Assembly (NCBI GenBank): GCA_949316235.1 | Contig: OX438753.1 | Coordinates: 22,686,801 to 22,750,800, forward strand | DNA: 64,000 nt | From: Oegoconia quadripuncta | Lineage: Eukaryota > Arthropoda > Insecta > Lepidoptera > Autostichidae | Reading direction: 5' to 3' | Part shown: in pieces, positions 1 through 10,879 of the stretch | How positions within the stretch are numbered: the first letter of the stretch is position 1 | Layout of the letters: the number at the start of each line of letters is the position of its first letter | The notes under the pieces: generated by a model | The model's database searches: none | What the model saw: the letters and a program-made list of their open reading frames with translations, nothing else | Told to the model about the DNA's origin: nothing | Translations under genes and position numbers: made by a program

Positions 1-89
1 ATCTCAGAGGAAAACTTCCTCTCCACATAATTATTAGTCGATACATGAAATAAAAATTAGATTTACAGTAATGAATGTATTATTGTATG

Positions 90-228
90 CGCTAAACTCT
101 TTTCCGTGGCTTGGCCTGTGTGGAATCACTTGGACTCGCGGAATTATTTTTCTTATATGTTTGTTAATGTCCATTTCTTGTGTGTCTAGTGTACAATAAA
201 GTGTTAAAATAAAATAAAATAAAAAATA
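90..228 (+). mobile_element. 3' tail of a non-LTR retroelement
   Basis: AT-rich segment ending in a polyadenylation-like AATAAAG followed by an (AAAAT)n tail, the usual end of a lepidopteran LINE or SINE copy. No coding sequence remains, so the parent family cannot be named. Confidence 0.4.
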
Positions 229-246
229 ACTGACGAATTTTTGGAT

Positions 247-330
247 CCATGAGCATATCAGCTACAGGACATCATCTGCTGCACATAGGCCTCCCCAATT
301 AAATAAATTTACGGAGCAACCGGTTTATCG
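247..330 (-). mobile_element. RTE-type LINE 3' end fragment
   Basis: Reads on the minus strand as the end of an RTE-like ORF and its short 3' UTR (GCAGCAGATGATGTCCTGTAG, then CTGATATG). A related tail in plus orientation is at 54050-54127. Heavily truncated. Confidence 0.4.
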
Positions 331-469
331 ACCTGAAACCAGGGACTTGCAGCGATCTTTACCAGGGGCCCCATTCATGGATAGGTTTGTCACTTTTGCA
401 CTTCTGCTTCATTGTTTTTTTACTTTATTCATCATTTAAGAAAAATAGTGATAAACATGATGTCAATAC

Positions 470-905
470 AAGAAATAAACATAAACTTGCAGGTCACATA
501 TAAGTCGCCTCCGCAAAGTCAGTAATTCATTCAAAGGGTTATGTATACGCTTTTTCAATAAGGTTCCAGTTGATATACAAAATCTTTCTCTCAATAAATT
601 TAAAGATACTATTAAACAGAAACTTATTAAGAAAGCATATTATTATAAAGTATCAGACCATTTAGATGATAAACATGCTTGGACATAACCAGCTTGTTCG
701 CATGCCAGGCTATTTCACAATTAATAATGACATATAAAGATCTATTTGTAATATAAAAACCTGCTTTTAAAAGAGCAACCACTCGAGTTTTTTGCTTGTT
801 CTTCTCAGGGGAAAATTGCATTTTGAACAAGCAGTAGTTTAAAAAATGTAAAATTGACTATTTTATTTTGTAGGTACACAAACCTACAAAATAAAGCACT
901 CTTGC
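470..905 (+). mobile_element. LINE 3' end, CR1/Jockey-group family F
   Basis: The plus strand encodes the C-terminal tail of a non-LTR retrotransposon ORF: FNKVPVDIQNLSLNKFK, then KVSDHLDDKHAWT and a stop near 686, followed by a 3' UTR ending near TTTTGTAGGTACAC. The same tail recurs at 10880, 19725, 20516, 29488, 35821, 37564 and 38570. 5'-truncated; no RT domain remains. Clade assignment between CR1 and Jockey groups is uncertain. Confidence 0.7.
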
Positions 906-1037
906 ACTTGCCCATAAGTGTGAAAGTGACAGATATAATAATCTGTATCGACATTGAAATCTCAAACGCGTGAGAATCAGAGCTCAATTCAACCTCTCTC
1001 TATAGCACTTTAAAGTCCCAACTGTCATCAATTAGAG

Positions 1038-1150
1038 CTATGTGCCCTGCCCACTTCAACTTACTAATCCGCTGGGCTATGTCACGACTGTCGTTCGTCT
1101 ACAGCTTTCCTCATTCCTGATTCGATGTTATCGTGAAACCACTGCTCCAG
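1038..1150 (-). mobile_element. RTE-type LINE C-terminal fragment
   Basis: The minus strand gives, with frame breaks, RIRNEESCRRT and then a KLKW-AGHI-like stretch, the pattern found downstream of the RT domain in RTE-like elements of insects. Short and degenerate. Confidence 0.5.
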
Positions 1151-2387
1151 GTTGTGTGACCAGTTGCATTCCTATTTTTGATTATTTTCTATCAAATATA
1201 CGGAAAAGGGATTGCGATTGGTTTCAAAATATACAACAAAATCTATAGCACATCACGGAAAAGAAATTCTCGTTGGCGTAAGGATTTTTTACGAATTACT
1301 TGCCTTGAGACCTGCTATAAATCCTTTAGCACTTTCACAAATGCCTTCATTTCTCAAGATGTTCTATAAGAAGAATATTAATAAATTTAAATAAAATGGG
1401 GTCTTGTCCAGTTCTTCAGAAGTGAAAAAAAATGTAATCAATTAAACATTAACTTACTGGCTCCTAAGCCACAGCGATCTCTAGATTGAGATCGAGTCTC
1501 ACTTTCAGTATTACTTTTAAACTAAATACACATCTCAAGTGTCACTTAAGCTGATTTCAATCAAGATATTGTTTAATTAATACGAGCCTAAGAATCAAAT
1601 TCACGCGAGAATGGATTTAATGGAGGATAATCCGAAGCACAATTTGTCCAAGACAATAGATCATCGGTTGGCTCCTCGCCTAATACCTGGGACCGCGACC
1701 CCGCAGTCAAGGCTGGCCGTATTTCACCGACAACACTCGTAAAAATAAATTAGGTTGTTTAACGAAGCAGTCTTTAAAGGGTCCAGATCTAATGCTACTA
1801 GAGTAATGAACTAAGGCAGCTTTTATTTGGGATTGAATCGAGTAGGTTCCTTCATTTTGCCAAGTGTTATTTTAGTCACCGTCAATAATCAGGTCAGGGA
1901 TGAATGTATTTGAATATGAAATACTGTTAATGTGGGTAAAACTTTCAGCTGTAGTTATTAAATTTATCTACGGAAAAGCTGTTTTTTTATGATATCAAGA
2001 TTAATTCCGTTGTAAAAGTTGTTCATATTCTTTATTGAGAAGACATTGAAGGACGAATGAGACTCCAGTTTCTAGGAGTCACAGCCGCACCAAAAGCTTA
2101 TTGTACGCATCATATTTATACAAAATCATGGAAACCAAAACTAAGTAAACGTTACGATTTAAATTGAAATTTTTTTTAACATCACATTCCATTTTAATAC
2201 CAACCATCAGTCTACAGTCGAAACAACATAAGTGTTATCATTGCAGTTGTTAAAGAAGAAATATTTAACCAAATGTTACAATATATTATTACGAGACTGT
2301 TGGTGAAAAGGAGATATTTTTTAAGATAAAGGATTGGACATAACGAGTCGAAACGAGATTAAAGCGATGGAGATCTGAAGTGTTGTG
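1151..2387. other. Non-repetitive stretch, 5' flank of the dnc exon
   Basis: No convincing ORF, SINE or LINE match. It lies immediately upstream of the PDE4-like exon and would hold that exon's promoter and 5' UTR, but no clear TATA box or initiator could be picked. Several short open frames on both strands show no coding character. Confidence 0.4.
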
Positions 2388-2530
2388 ATGAGTGGAAGGC
2401 ATCAGCTGCGAGTGCCGGAGCTCCGGGTAAGCGGTGCGCCGGAGCAGGAAGATGATTCGCCGGCTGCGTTGCCCCCCTTCGCCCTCACCCTCGCTTCGAT
2501 CCCCAGACGTCGCCATTCTTGGATATGTGG
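2388..2530 (+). CDS. dnc: Alternative first coding exon of dunce/PDE4 cAMP phosphodiesterase (partial gene)
   Basis: Open frame starting at the first ATG after an in-frame stop at 2376 and running 47 codons plus two bases to a consensus splice donor (GTAAGT at 2531). It ends IPRRRHSWICG. RRHSWIC is the N-terminal motif of long PDE4 isoforms such as mammalian PDE4D3, where the serine is a PKA target and the motif is followed at once by FDVDNG in the common exon. PDE4 enzymes hydrolyse cAMP; this N-terminus precedes regulatory domain UCR1 and would confer PKA control and location. Phase 2: the next exon supplies the third base of a Gly codon. The exon is GC-rich against AT-rich surroundings. 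Residues 1-38 (MSGRHQLRVPEL...) are not recognised and the true start could instead be fed by an upstream exon. No UCR or catalytic exon is visible in this window, implying a long intron to the right. The family identity is strong; the exact isoform is inferred. Confidence 0.8.
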
Positions 2531-2620
2531 GTAAGTGTCCTATTTGCTAACAAATGAAAATTCACAAACAATAACGATACATATATGGATGGCACTTAAG
2601 AAATAGCGAGACTGACAGAA

Positions 2621-2817
2621 CGACACAAATATTACTCTCAGTAAGGGGATGAATAGGTAGTCAAAAAACACGTCTTCTCGATTTGTACAAGACGGTAGAA
2701 ACGGATATTGACAATTTTCAAGAACGCCGGAGCATTTTATTGACCAACCGTCACAAATATTGAGAGTAAGGGGATGAATTCGGGATTATAAGACGGTGAA
2801 AACGATGTTTGAAAATA
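2621..2817. repeat. Diverged direct duplication in the first intron
   Basis: Two copies of a roughly 70-95-bp unit: CACAAATATT...AGTAAGGGGATGAAT, then AAGACGGT-GAAAACG and a TTTTCAA/TTTGAAA stretch, at about 2621-2715 and 2751-2817. They lie 90-290 bp after the dnc exon's splice donor. No mobile-element hallmarks. Confidence 0.55.
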
Positions 2818-2977
2818 TCATGGATGCTCCTCTGATATTATACAAGTTCTGAGAATGTTTTAATTAATTTATTATAAATCTTTAGAAATATCAGAATTAA
2901 AATTATTCTAGAATATCTGCTAGTATATTAGCTATTTATCAAAGAAAACAAAATGCTAAGCAAGTTGGCATTGATAC

Positions 2978-3030
2978 GCACGGGCGTAGCTAGGTTTTGG
3001 TTTCGGGGGGAGGAGCAGAAAGTAAAACGA
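2978..3030. mobile_element. Possible hAT-type terminal fragment
   Basis: GGGCGTAGCTAGGTTTTGG resembles terminal sequences common to hAT-derived short elements. No partner end or target duplication could be located nearby. Confidence 0.3.
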
Positions 3031-3148
3031 CAAGATGTGCATGAATGATGTGAACATTAATATTGACGTGAAAAAAAGCAAGATTAATCTTCTTGTATTT
3101 ATTGTTAAATATATCCACTTCTTCATTCGCATCAATTTATTATCCAGT

Positions 3149-3720
3149 GGCGTGCACCGTGTCTTGTCACAGAGTAGGTATGCAGAATGATAAAATTTTG
3201 CTATTAAATGAGAAAAAATACAACTACAAAATAATAATTTAGTCTTACATATAACAATCTTCGCAACTTTAGAATATTTCAGTTCCTATCAGTATGAATC
3301 AGCTGTCTTGACAATGCATTTCGAGGAAAGCTTACAACCATCTCAAAAATGTGAAGTATTGAATTTTGATATAATTGGTTTACAGTCTGATAATTTGTTC
3401 ATCTTGTGATACTTGTAGGACAATTTGCTAGGTAGGCAGTGCCTTTCGGCCTGTATGAAAGTAAGAAAAATTGTGAATATTCATGAGAGACAAACTGTTC
3501 AGTATGTTTTCACACGTTGTGTTGCGAAGTAGTTTTTCATACTCCCTAGACTTGAAAAAGTCATTTCTGGGGTAGCAGTAGTGGAAACAGGCACGGTAGC
3601 CATATTGTAGTAATTATGTAAATGTTTGGATAATAGTTTTTGATCGTACTTATCTAGGCATTCCAAAGCAGATTTTGGAGTATTGCTTGTCATTGCTTTC
3701 CACACTGCAATTTGTGGAAT
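3149..3720 (-). pseudogene. hAT transposase remnant with one terminus
   Basis: The minus strand at 3499-3705 encodes an open stretch containing MATVPVSTTATPEMTFSSLG and then MKNYFATQRVKTY, the C-terminal hAT dimerisation signature (compare LPVSTATAERSFSTLRRLK-type motifs). The segment ends on the plus side at CAGTGGCGTGCA (3149), a hAT-like terminus. Key family residues are altered and only the C-terminus survives. A second family member is at 63405-63535. Confidence 0.6.
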
Positions 3721-3727
3721 AAGTGTA

Positions 3728-3989
3728 GCCCAGGGAAAATACGGTTAACGAATAACCGCGATTTTCTTGAAACATTTAATAAAATAAATTAACAAATCGT
3801 TAGTATTTATTGTTATTAAGATACAAATTAAAAGTAGGGCTTTTTAAAAAAATCTAGACTAAGCGCTCGTTTGTTTTAGGCTTAATTATTCAAAATTACA
3901 TCTCTAATATACCTCTATAAGATAGCAATTATATAAGTCGCTTCTGAAATGTCTAGCTAAGCTAATTTTCTACGGTATTTTCCCTGGGC
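3728..3989. mobile_element. 262-bp MITE, TIR GCCCAGGGAAAATAC, TA target
   Basis: Perfect 15-bp terminal inverted repeats GCCCAGGGAAAATAC face each other at 3728 and 3989 and are flanked by TA on both sides. Its subterminal sequences match those of a longer element at 42953-43803, so it looks like an internal-deletion derivative of that element. Confidence 0.8.
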
Positions 3990-3991
3990 TA

Positions 3992-4659
3992 ATGTGTTAA
4001 TATTTCAATGCATATAATGTAATATTTCTAACTACGCCCGCGTTGCTACGGCAAGTAGGTATGTGTGGATTTATCTTATTTGTCGAATGATAGCTTGTAT
4101 TCAGGGTATTCGGGTAAATCGTATCAAGCTGCAATTTCGTACCTGCATTGGATGTTACTCGCAAGCAAATACGTTTCTTGGTGAAAGAGGGTAGAAATAG
4201 TGAAATTATTTTGCTTCTGCGAGTATTTTTGTTAGTGAAAAAGCAACTTAATTCATTAGAACTCACAATGCAAAGAGAATAGCTAAGTAGAATTTAGAAG
4301 AAAAGAAATTATTAAGTAAAATATTGACACAGAAAGGAGATTTTTAAATTGCGAGTTCTTGGACATCTGAGGAAGGTTGCTCTGCGACATCAACTGTTTT
4401 TTAACGCCAAAGCAAAACCAGCAGTGTTATATGTTTGAAACCTACATGTGTCTGTCTCTGGCATTAAACTGATTTGAAAACATTTTTCATTTCCGTAATC
4501 TGGTATTTTCGAGACGGTTCTTAGCTGTTTCTTAGAAAGGAGAGGTGGAGCAGTTCCGGAGATGTTCATCTTTTACTTAGCTTCACCTGTCCCGGGTTTT
4601 GGCTATCTGTTATCAAATCTTACAAGTAAAATTACCGGTATTCAATGAAGCTGAAATTT
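3992..4659. other. No gene recognised
   Basis: AT-rich sequence. An 89-codon open frame on the minus strand (3997-4266) has no recognisable motif and looks like chance. No repeat family assigned. Confidence 0.4.
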
Positions 4660-4885
4660 TTTAAACTATCATTGGGTTAGCCTGATTTTGGAACCGTAAG
4701 GTGACCAGGAACTCTGTAGTAAAACAATCCAACCCTATCGAGTTTGGGCTCGTCTGATTTGTCTTGACAAGAAATCTGATCGTTGATGGTATACAGGATC
4801 TGGTAATGGAGCTGAAAGGTGACCACAGGAACTCAATAAAGCATAGCGATCCCACCGAAACCTTGTACATTTTCAATTTAGTCTC
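4660..4885 (-). repeat. Dispersed repeat family A copy
   Basis: Reverse-strand match to segments at 35583-35820, 47511-47810 and 56256-56480; diagnostic shared string CAAGACAAATC-GACGAGCCC and CCCAAACTCGAT. Internally semi-periodic (repeated ATCAGAT-type and GGTCACCTT strings). Mechanism of spread unknown. Confidence 0.55.
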
Positions 4886-5596
4886 ACGTACCGGGATGTG
4901 TCACTAGACACAATAGAATCTTTATTATTCAAACGTCGAGTCGCGTATCGTTTTCAAGTTATATTTCAGTTTGTGATAAGTTTATATCTCATGGGACAAA
5001 AGTTCCTTGGACAGTTTTACACTTTAATTCTCCATCCATACTCGGAGCGCATTAAATATAGATAAAAAACCGGACAAGTGCATGTCGGGCCACGCGCATT
5101 CCGTACTTGTCTGTCATTATGAGAATTTAGAAGGGGTCTTTTGTTGTTTGATAAATAATTTTCAGCGGAAATTACATTTTATAAGTTTTGCTCTCCTCCT
5201 TTTTAACTTTACTTATCAGTGATACTTTTTGTTTTAACTTCGTTATATACATACCACTGCCGTGCATTTTTTCACGTCTCCAAAGCCAACCGTTTAGATG
5301 GCAGTGGACACATACTTGGCTCTAATAAAAATTTCCATTTAAAGCTTCATATTTCTTAAACGGATGCCTGAATTGATTAACTGTTCAAGATAACTTCTAA
5401 TCTTTTTGAACGACCTATCCAACGACATTCAATACGATGGGGTATAAAAATTAAAAAAATATCATTCCCACTACGGGTAGGGGTGGCAAATTGTTTTTCA
5501 AGATTTTTGTCAGCGTGATTAGTATGCACACCCATGCAAATTACAGTTTTCTAGTCCTAAGAACATCTGAGTTAAGCCGAGGACAGACGGAGATTA
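4886..5596. other. No gene recognised
   Basis: AT-rich intronic-type sequence. Positions 5254-5290 (ACTGCCGTG...TTTTTTCACGT...CCAAAGCCAAC) match 26951-26985, just upstream of a minisatellite, so a short dispersed repeat is present. Nothing else recognised. Confidence 0.4.
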
Positions 5597-5980
5597 ACAT
5601 GGCGAAACGATCTTCTTCTTCTAGAGCTAAGCTCTTGTCGGTAGAGTAATGACCACGTCTCTCTACTTTCCGCCCTCGTTTTAACCTCTTGGTACGACAC
5701 GACATTCACCTTTTCTTTCACTTGGTCAAAGTAATTACGCCTAGGTCTTCCCCTTCCTCTCTTTCCTTCAATCTTTCCCTCAATTATGTTCTTCAAAAAA
5801 ATATCGTGTCGTATCAAGTGACCTATCATCTTTCCTCTTCGGTTCTCAACTGTGGCTAACAGGCATCTATTCTCCTTTACCATCATTAATACCTCTTCAT
5901 TTGTTCTCTTCTCGGTTCTTCTCGGCGAATCTATAGGAACCCTTAAAATATTGGCAAAGAGAAGCAAAAGTTCGAGCAAG
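5597..5980 (-). mobile_element. RTE-type LINE 3' end, family H
   Basis: The minus strand has an open frame (5572-5979) with RRGKMIGHLIRHD, then EGKIEGKRGRGRPRR and FDQVKEKVNVVSYQEVKTRA, the region after the RT domain in RTE-like elements. The 3' end is marked by a (GAA)n tail at about 5605. 5'-truncated. Shorter copies at 44861-45065 and 60276-60425. Confidence 0.75.
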
Positions 5981-6849
5981 TACCTACATGTGTGTAAACT
6001 GAGAATATATCCGCTGCATTATCTTTGAAAGCCTCGCAGCACTCCGGGCATCACAACGGCAGCATTTGCATTAATAAACCTACACAAGCGGAAAACTACT
6101 ACACTAGCCTTAATTGTGCAGATATTTAAAGTAGTGTGTGACCGTGTTTAAGACAAATACCAGTTAATATTCATGAGAGGTTTCTACAGTGGCTGTGGTT
6201 GAAATTAGCACAACAATGGCCTTCCGAGTAAACGCTTATCCCAGTTGACCTCGACTATTGTATCGAGACCGCTGTCTTGTTTTTCTAAGGTAATGGAGTC
6301 CACACAGCGGTCACCAATAAATTGACTATTTATACTATATTTTATAACTAAATATTATAATTAGAAAAAAAACATGCTTTTTTGTGGCATTACTTTGAAT
6401 TTGTATTGTATCGCCCTATGCCAATTATTCTGCTGATTTGACCTCTCGCCAAAATGCTCTTTCCACGAGGAACAACAGTGGTCTTTGATGTAAAGGAAAA
6501 CAGTCGTCATAGAATGGGACCATTGATTATCTGTTCCCTTGACCAGCCCATTGTCACTTCAGTCTGGTAACATGCCGACGACTTTCGTTCTCTGGCGAAT
6601 CACCTCGTCCCCGATCCAGCCTCAAAGTAATTCCATCCAGAGCTCCTTCCCATAGCAACAAAATTTTTCTTCTACAGAAGCATAAAAGTTCACTACTGTA
6701 CAGTGACTTGCATCGCATTCCATTCAAGGATTTTCCATAATAAAGATTATCCGCAACTTGTTTCCCATCACTGGTCCGATCATCAACGGGATTAGAAGAG
6801 TTGTTCCTATTCTACTCTGCCTGGAACCATACGGCCAAAGATTTTACTT
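5981..6849. other. No gene recognised
   Basis: Mixed sequence without a convincing ORF. Positions 6740-6849 may be a rearranged upstream part of the LINE that follows, but no motif supports this. Confidence 0.35.
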
Positions 6850-7240
6850 ATTAAGAGCCTCGATCACCGTCGCAAGGTCGCCTGCCTCTGAGTCTTTTAC
6901 AGGATGCACTACGGTGAGTATGCGTTGGAATTACATAATTCCAACATCGCCATTTCATCTTCGGACTACTAGGCGTGGGAAGGGATTCCACCCGTATGTA
7001 GTCAGCATACCGAACATTCGCACAAACATACTAAACTACTAAATACTACGCACATCCTAAATAGTAAGCATTCATAATTGCGAACAGCCAAGGCATGGAA
7101 TTCCCTTCTGGCGTCAGTCTTTCCTGAATCCTACAACCTTTAGATTCTTCAAAAGCAGCGTGAATTGGGATCTACTTAGATCGTGTGCTTCATCCTCAAC
7201 CACATCGTCACTTTACATCTGGTGAGATTGTGGTCAAAAG
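6850..7240 (+). mobile_element. Jockey-like LINE C-terminal fragment, family I
   Basis: Translation gives LDHRRKVACL-VFYRMHYGE, then SPFHLRTTRRGKGFHPYVV, PNIRT and, after a short interruption at about 7020-7080, AKAWNSLLASVFPESYN. This is the family tail also seen at 8993, 34255, 36515 (minus) and 47830. An in-frame stop and frameshifts make it a dead copy. Ends near GTGGTCAAAAGCGTATCCAG. Confidence 0.7.
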
Positions 7241-8099
7241 CGTATCCAGTTATTCATAAGGAAAACCTATTTTCTTCTAGTTTCCCTTAGTAATTAAACG
7301 AGTCGAGTGATTCAAGGAGTCTTAACTGTCAACGCTTTCAATACAATCGTTGTGAATATAATATACCAAGCCTGGGGTTTTACTACGTTTTCACGACCTC
7401 ATGCACGCTTATCGTTCACACGACACACATTATCGTTTTTATTGAAATCCGAACGATAAAAATGCTGATCTCTCGCTGTCAGGGATATGGACAAGAAATA
7501 CGGCACACAGCGAATATTATGCGGACGTTCGTGATATATCATTGTGACATTAGCGGCCATTTTGTTTGGAGCCATAAATATGTCATTGCCATCATTTGTC
7601 ATATCGCGGCCACCACATACCTTCGTATATACGTGACCCATTATAATTGACTTTCTGTTGAGTGTATGACGTCAGTTTTTTGGCGGGAACTCAGCGAGTG
7701 ATGTTGCATTTTTGTTTTTATTTCTTATAATTTATGCACTCTGAGTTTTGAAGGTTACTAATGCCAGAATATTGTGCAGTGATAGAAGTGAAAGGAACTA
7801 TAAATTAAAGTGCGTAACGAAGCTTTCGGGTTCCCACAAAAAGCCGTCAAAATCTTTCGTAAATTCTGCCACTTTACTGAAGAATGACTTGATCGTGACT
7901 AGGCTCTAAACAGATTAACTTCACTGAACTGAAGACATAAGAGAAGTAATACATGTCTGTATGGCCTTAGATCTCTTTCCTGAGAGGAATGAATTAAAAC
8001 GAGTCAATGATGTCTTTCTTTGTGGTGTTCAGTTTTTATTTTCTGCTTGATAAAATCTCCAAATATAAATTAAAAATTTAGAAAACGCCATTGAGACGA
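7241..8099. other. No gene recognised
   Basis: Overlapping short open frames on opposite strands at 7399-7650 have no recognisable motif. No repeat family assigned to this stretch. Confidence 0.35.
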
Positions 8100-8370
8100 T
8101 GATTGTATCAACCAGATATACAAACCAATTATAAAAGTAACTATCTTCGAAACGACTTAGCCAATTTACATGAAACTTGGCTAAAAACTGTCTCGTATCC
8201 TCTTTTCAAATACCTATTGGCTTTGAGCAACACAGAGATAAACAGACTGTTTGTGTACATGTCTTCAAAAAATCGCACTCGAGTCGTAAGACGCATTACT
8301 AAGATACGCCGACAAACGCATAATACCCGTCCTTTTTCGTCGGGTGTTACTAAACATCAGTGAGAGATAC
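8100..8370 (+). repeat. Dispersed repeat family Z (CGAAACGACTCAACCGATTT type)
   Basis: Contains TATCTTCGAAACGACTTAGCC-like and CCCGTC-TTTTTCGTCGG strings that recur at 42541-42700, 48480-48640 and 58110-58320. Very common pattern in lepidopteran intergenic DNA; the open frame across it is not a gene. Confidence 0.5.
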
Positions 8371-8638
8371 GTGTACAGCTGGCGATGATACTTATAACAA
8401 AAATATTGATTGTAGATAGATTCTATAAATATCCGTTTGAAATCAGCAAAGAAAGCACAAATCCGCCGTAACTGGCAGGAAATAGATCAATCTGAGACAC
8501 GGGAAATAGCTGTGTGCCAATTACAGCTTTGATTTGCCAGCTGCTAGTCATTGGCAAAACTCGTTTATTGTACAGTCGCATCACTAAACTCCCTCAGTCG
8601 ATAATTCGGTTGAAATCGTCAAAGTTTTCTTCAATTAC

Positions 8639-8992
8639 CTTTTTTTTTTACGCGGGGAAATGCGTCGTGCATACCACTCGCCTGGAGGATGGCCGACTAC
8701 CGGGAGGGATACCCACCAAAACCCCGCGGCAACCTTCCTCGGTAGTAGGGAGGACCTGGGAACGCATAGGCGGCTCCAGGTCCCCCCTCGAACTGAGGAG
8801 GCACGATCCCGGAGGGCGGCTGGCGCGCCCTCTCGGGGGCGCTGTCTCGTGCCTGTCACCGAGATCAGCGAGCGGTATGAAGCGCGGCAGGGCCCGATGC
8901 GACGACACCCCCTGGTCGCTCCGGGGCGTGTCATCCTCTCCTGGGCCGCGTCCGACGACTACATCGCCCCGAGATGTAGCCGCCCGCGACAT
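8639..8992 (-). mobile_element. GC-rich retroelement 3' end, family E copy 1
   Basis: Starts on the plus strand with poly-T then CGCGGGGAAATGC, followed by a block of about 340 bp with very high GC (CACCAAAACCCCGCGG, GGACCTGGGAACGCATAGG, GATCAGCGAGCGGTATGA). Poly-T at the plus-side start means a poly-A tail on the minus strand. Second copy at 33088-33400. The long open frames on both strands here are side effects of high GC, not genes. Confidence 0.65.
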
Positions 8993-9166
8993 GATCAGAC
9001 TACTAGGCGTGGTAAGGAATTTCAACCGTATGTAAAGGCGTGGAATTCCCTTCCGGCGGCGTCAGTCTTTCCTGAATCCAACAACCGCGGGATCTTCAAG
9101 AGTAAGGTGGACAGACATCTATTGAGATCGATGAGAAGATAGTCTTCATCTTCGGCCACATCGTCA
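8993..9166 (+). mobile_element. Jockey-like LINE tail, family I, internally deleted
   Basis: Encodes TTRRGKEFQPYV joined directly to KAWNSLPAASVFPESNN and GIFKSKVDRHLLRSMRR, then stop. Other copies have about 25 residues between the first two blocks, so this copy carries an in-frame internal deletion. It abuts GC-rich element E at 8992. Confidence 0.65.
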
Positions 9167-9170
9167 TTTT

Positions 9171-9501
9171 CATTTTTTTTTATGCTCGACGGGTTCTTAC
9201 TTGACCTCAATCACACCGGATGTTAAGTGAAGATGAGGTCGAAGGTGGAAGCGTACTGACCCGGAAACTCCAACACATTTGGGGGACTGGCTATCTTATC
9301 TCTGACAACCAAAACACAACAATGCTATTAACATTGCTGCTTGGCGGCAGATTTAGATAAGATGGTGGTAGCCAGGCGAACATTTAAAATGCCCTACCAC
9401 CAACCAAACCGAGTACTTAAACATGTACCCCGCTGGGGATCGAATCCGCGACCTCCGAATCGTAAACCCAATGTTGTTTACATTGAGCCACGGAGGCGGT
9501 T
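9171..9501 (-). mobile_element. tRNA-headed SINE, family A (full length)
   Basis: Minus-strand element starting ACCGCCTCCGTGGCTCAATG, with Pol III box-B-like GGGTTCGATCC region, a body containing CTGCCGCCAAGCAGCAATG and an oligo-A end. About 330 bp. This is the most abundant SINE in the window (copies at 11598, 17222, 19395, 31681, 42248, 43884, 53480 and fragments). Confidence 0.85.
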
Positions 9502-10879
9502 TTCAGGTGCAAACGCGTATCCAGTTAGTAATAAAAGAAATATATTTGTAGTCAATGCATGATAAACAAGCAATATGTTGATAAGTGTTAATCATTTTAT
9601 TTTGAGTAATAACTTAAGAAAATATTATTGTGAAATGTTTTAAATTTGCTACGTTGGAATTATGCAAGGAGAATAATTTAGAATAATTCTCATTAGGTGC
9701 AACCGACCAAATTAATTTATCTTTTCTCTGAAAGCGGTCATCCTTACCCCTTTTTTTAGTTTTTACATTTTTATTTCATTCTTATTTTATAAGTAGCATA
9801 ATATTAACCTATTTCACCTTCACCTTAATTGGACAAATATTTTACATTTAGTTATGGAAGAGCGGAGCCTCCTAAGACAGGTATTTTATACTTAAAAGGA
9901 GACCCTCGATACCTCATTGATTGTTATATTAAAGTAGTGAAATAAACATTTTTCCTTTTTTTTTATTTTTTTTTCTTTAAGTTGTCAGAAACTGCAGCCA
10001 CAAAAAAATAATATTAATAATTTTCATTGTTTTTTTTCCAACTTGCCGGAAGAATAAATTTTGTCTATTTGTGCATGTAACAGGGGTACTAATGTTTATA
10101 ATTCTGCATAGTTTTCCCTGATCACTTTAGGATTACTTAGCTTTTTCGAATACTCATTGTGACTCATCGATTCAGCTGGTAATCAATCTTGTGCAGTCTT
10201 GCGATCTTGACGAATGATTTCGTCTAAATTTTACTCGCCAAAGGAATGAAGATGGATGTTGTGTCTGGAAGGCAACGGATGAGCGCAGTGTACACCTGGG
10301 GTTATTTTACACTCGGTCTTGCATTTTAGTTCTAAGAATTGATTTGTTGATACTTTAACAACAACGAAATAAATTTATTTTCATAGCCATACAAACCATA
10401 CAAATTGAGTTGAGTGTACATGGAATTTTGTGACAACTGTGACGCCCATGGAGCACCCACAGCTGGATTAGGAGTTAACCTGAATTTCAGATACGGGGCA
10501 ACCATAGGGGCAGATAAGTTAACTATCCACTGTGAAGCCATAAGCAGTAGACATTGTAGGCAAGTTTACTCAGGTATTGAAGATTTCGGGATATATTGAG
10601 ATCTGGTTGAGATTATGCAGCATATTCTTTCTGATTAACACGTAGTAACTTGTGTAAAAACAATAATGGAAAATTAAAAATTTTGGGAGTTGAAGAAACA
10701 CACCCCCCAAGAAATAACAGTCGACGTTTATTCATAACCAAACAACATTGTATCGATAGAACTAAGCTTCAGTGAAGGCCTCATATTGGAAAACTAGCAA
10801 AAAAGCGTATGCAGTCAAAAAAATCTGAAATTTAACAGACGTTCATACCGCAAGACTGGTTTACTTTAGCTATTTCCAC
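9502..10879. other. No gene recognised
   Basis: Long AT-rich stretch with poly-T tracts (about 9745-9780 and 9950-9990). Small opposing open frames at 10332-10599 have no recognisable motif. No repeat family assigned. Confidence 0.4.

Noticed and set aside
2289..2516. Minus-strand 75-codon frame starting MATSGDRSEGEGEGG with a fair start context
   Set aside because: It is antisense to the PDE4-like exon; the plus-strand reading has both the family motif and an exact splice donor.
7399..7650. Opposed 80- and 62-codon frames, considered as a small gene
   Set aside because: Neither has a motif, and both cover the same bases on opposite strands.
8514..9142. Long overlapping frames on both strands (up to 173 codons)
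   Set aside because: They result from the GC-rich retroelement E and antisense of the LINE I tail; no single frame spans a recognised protein.
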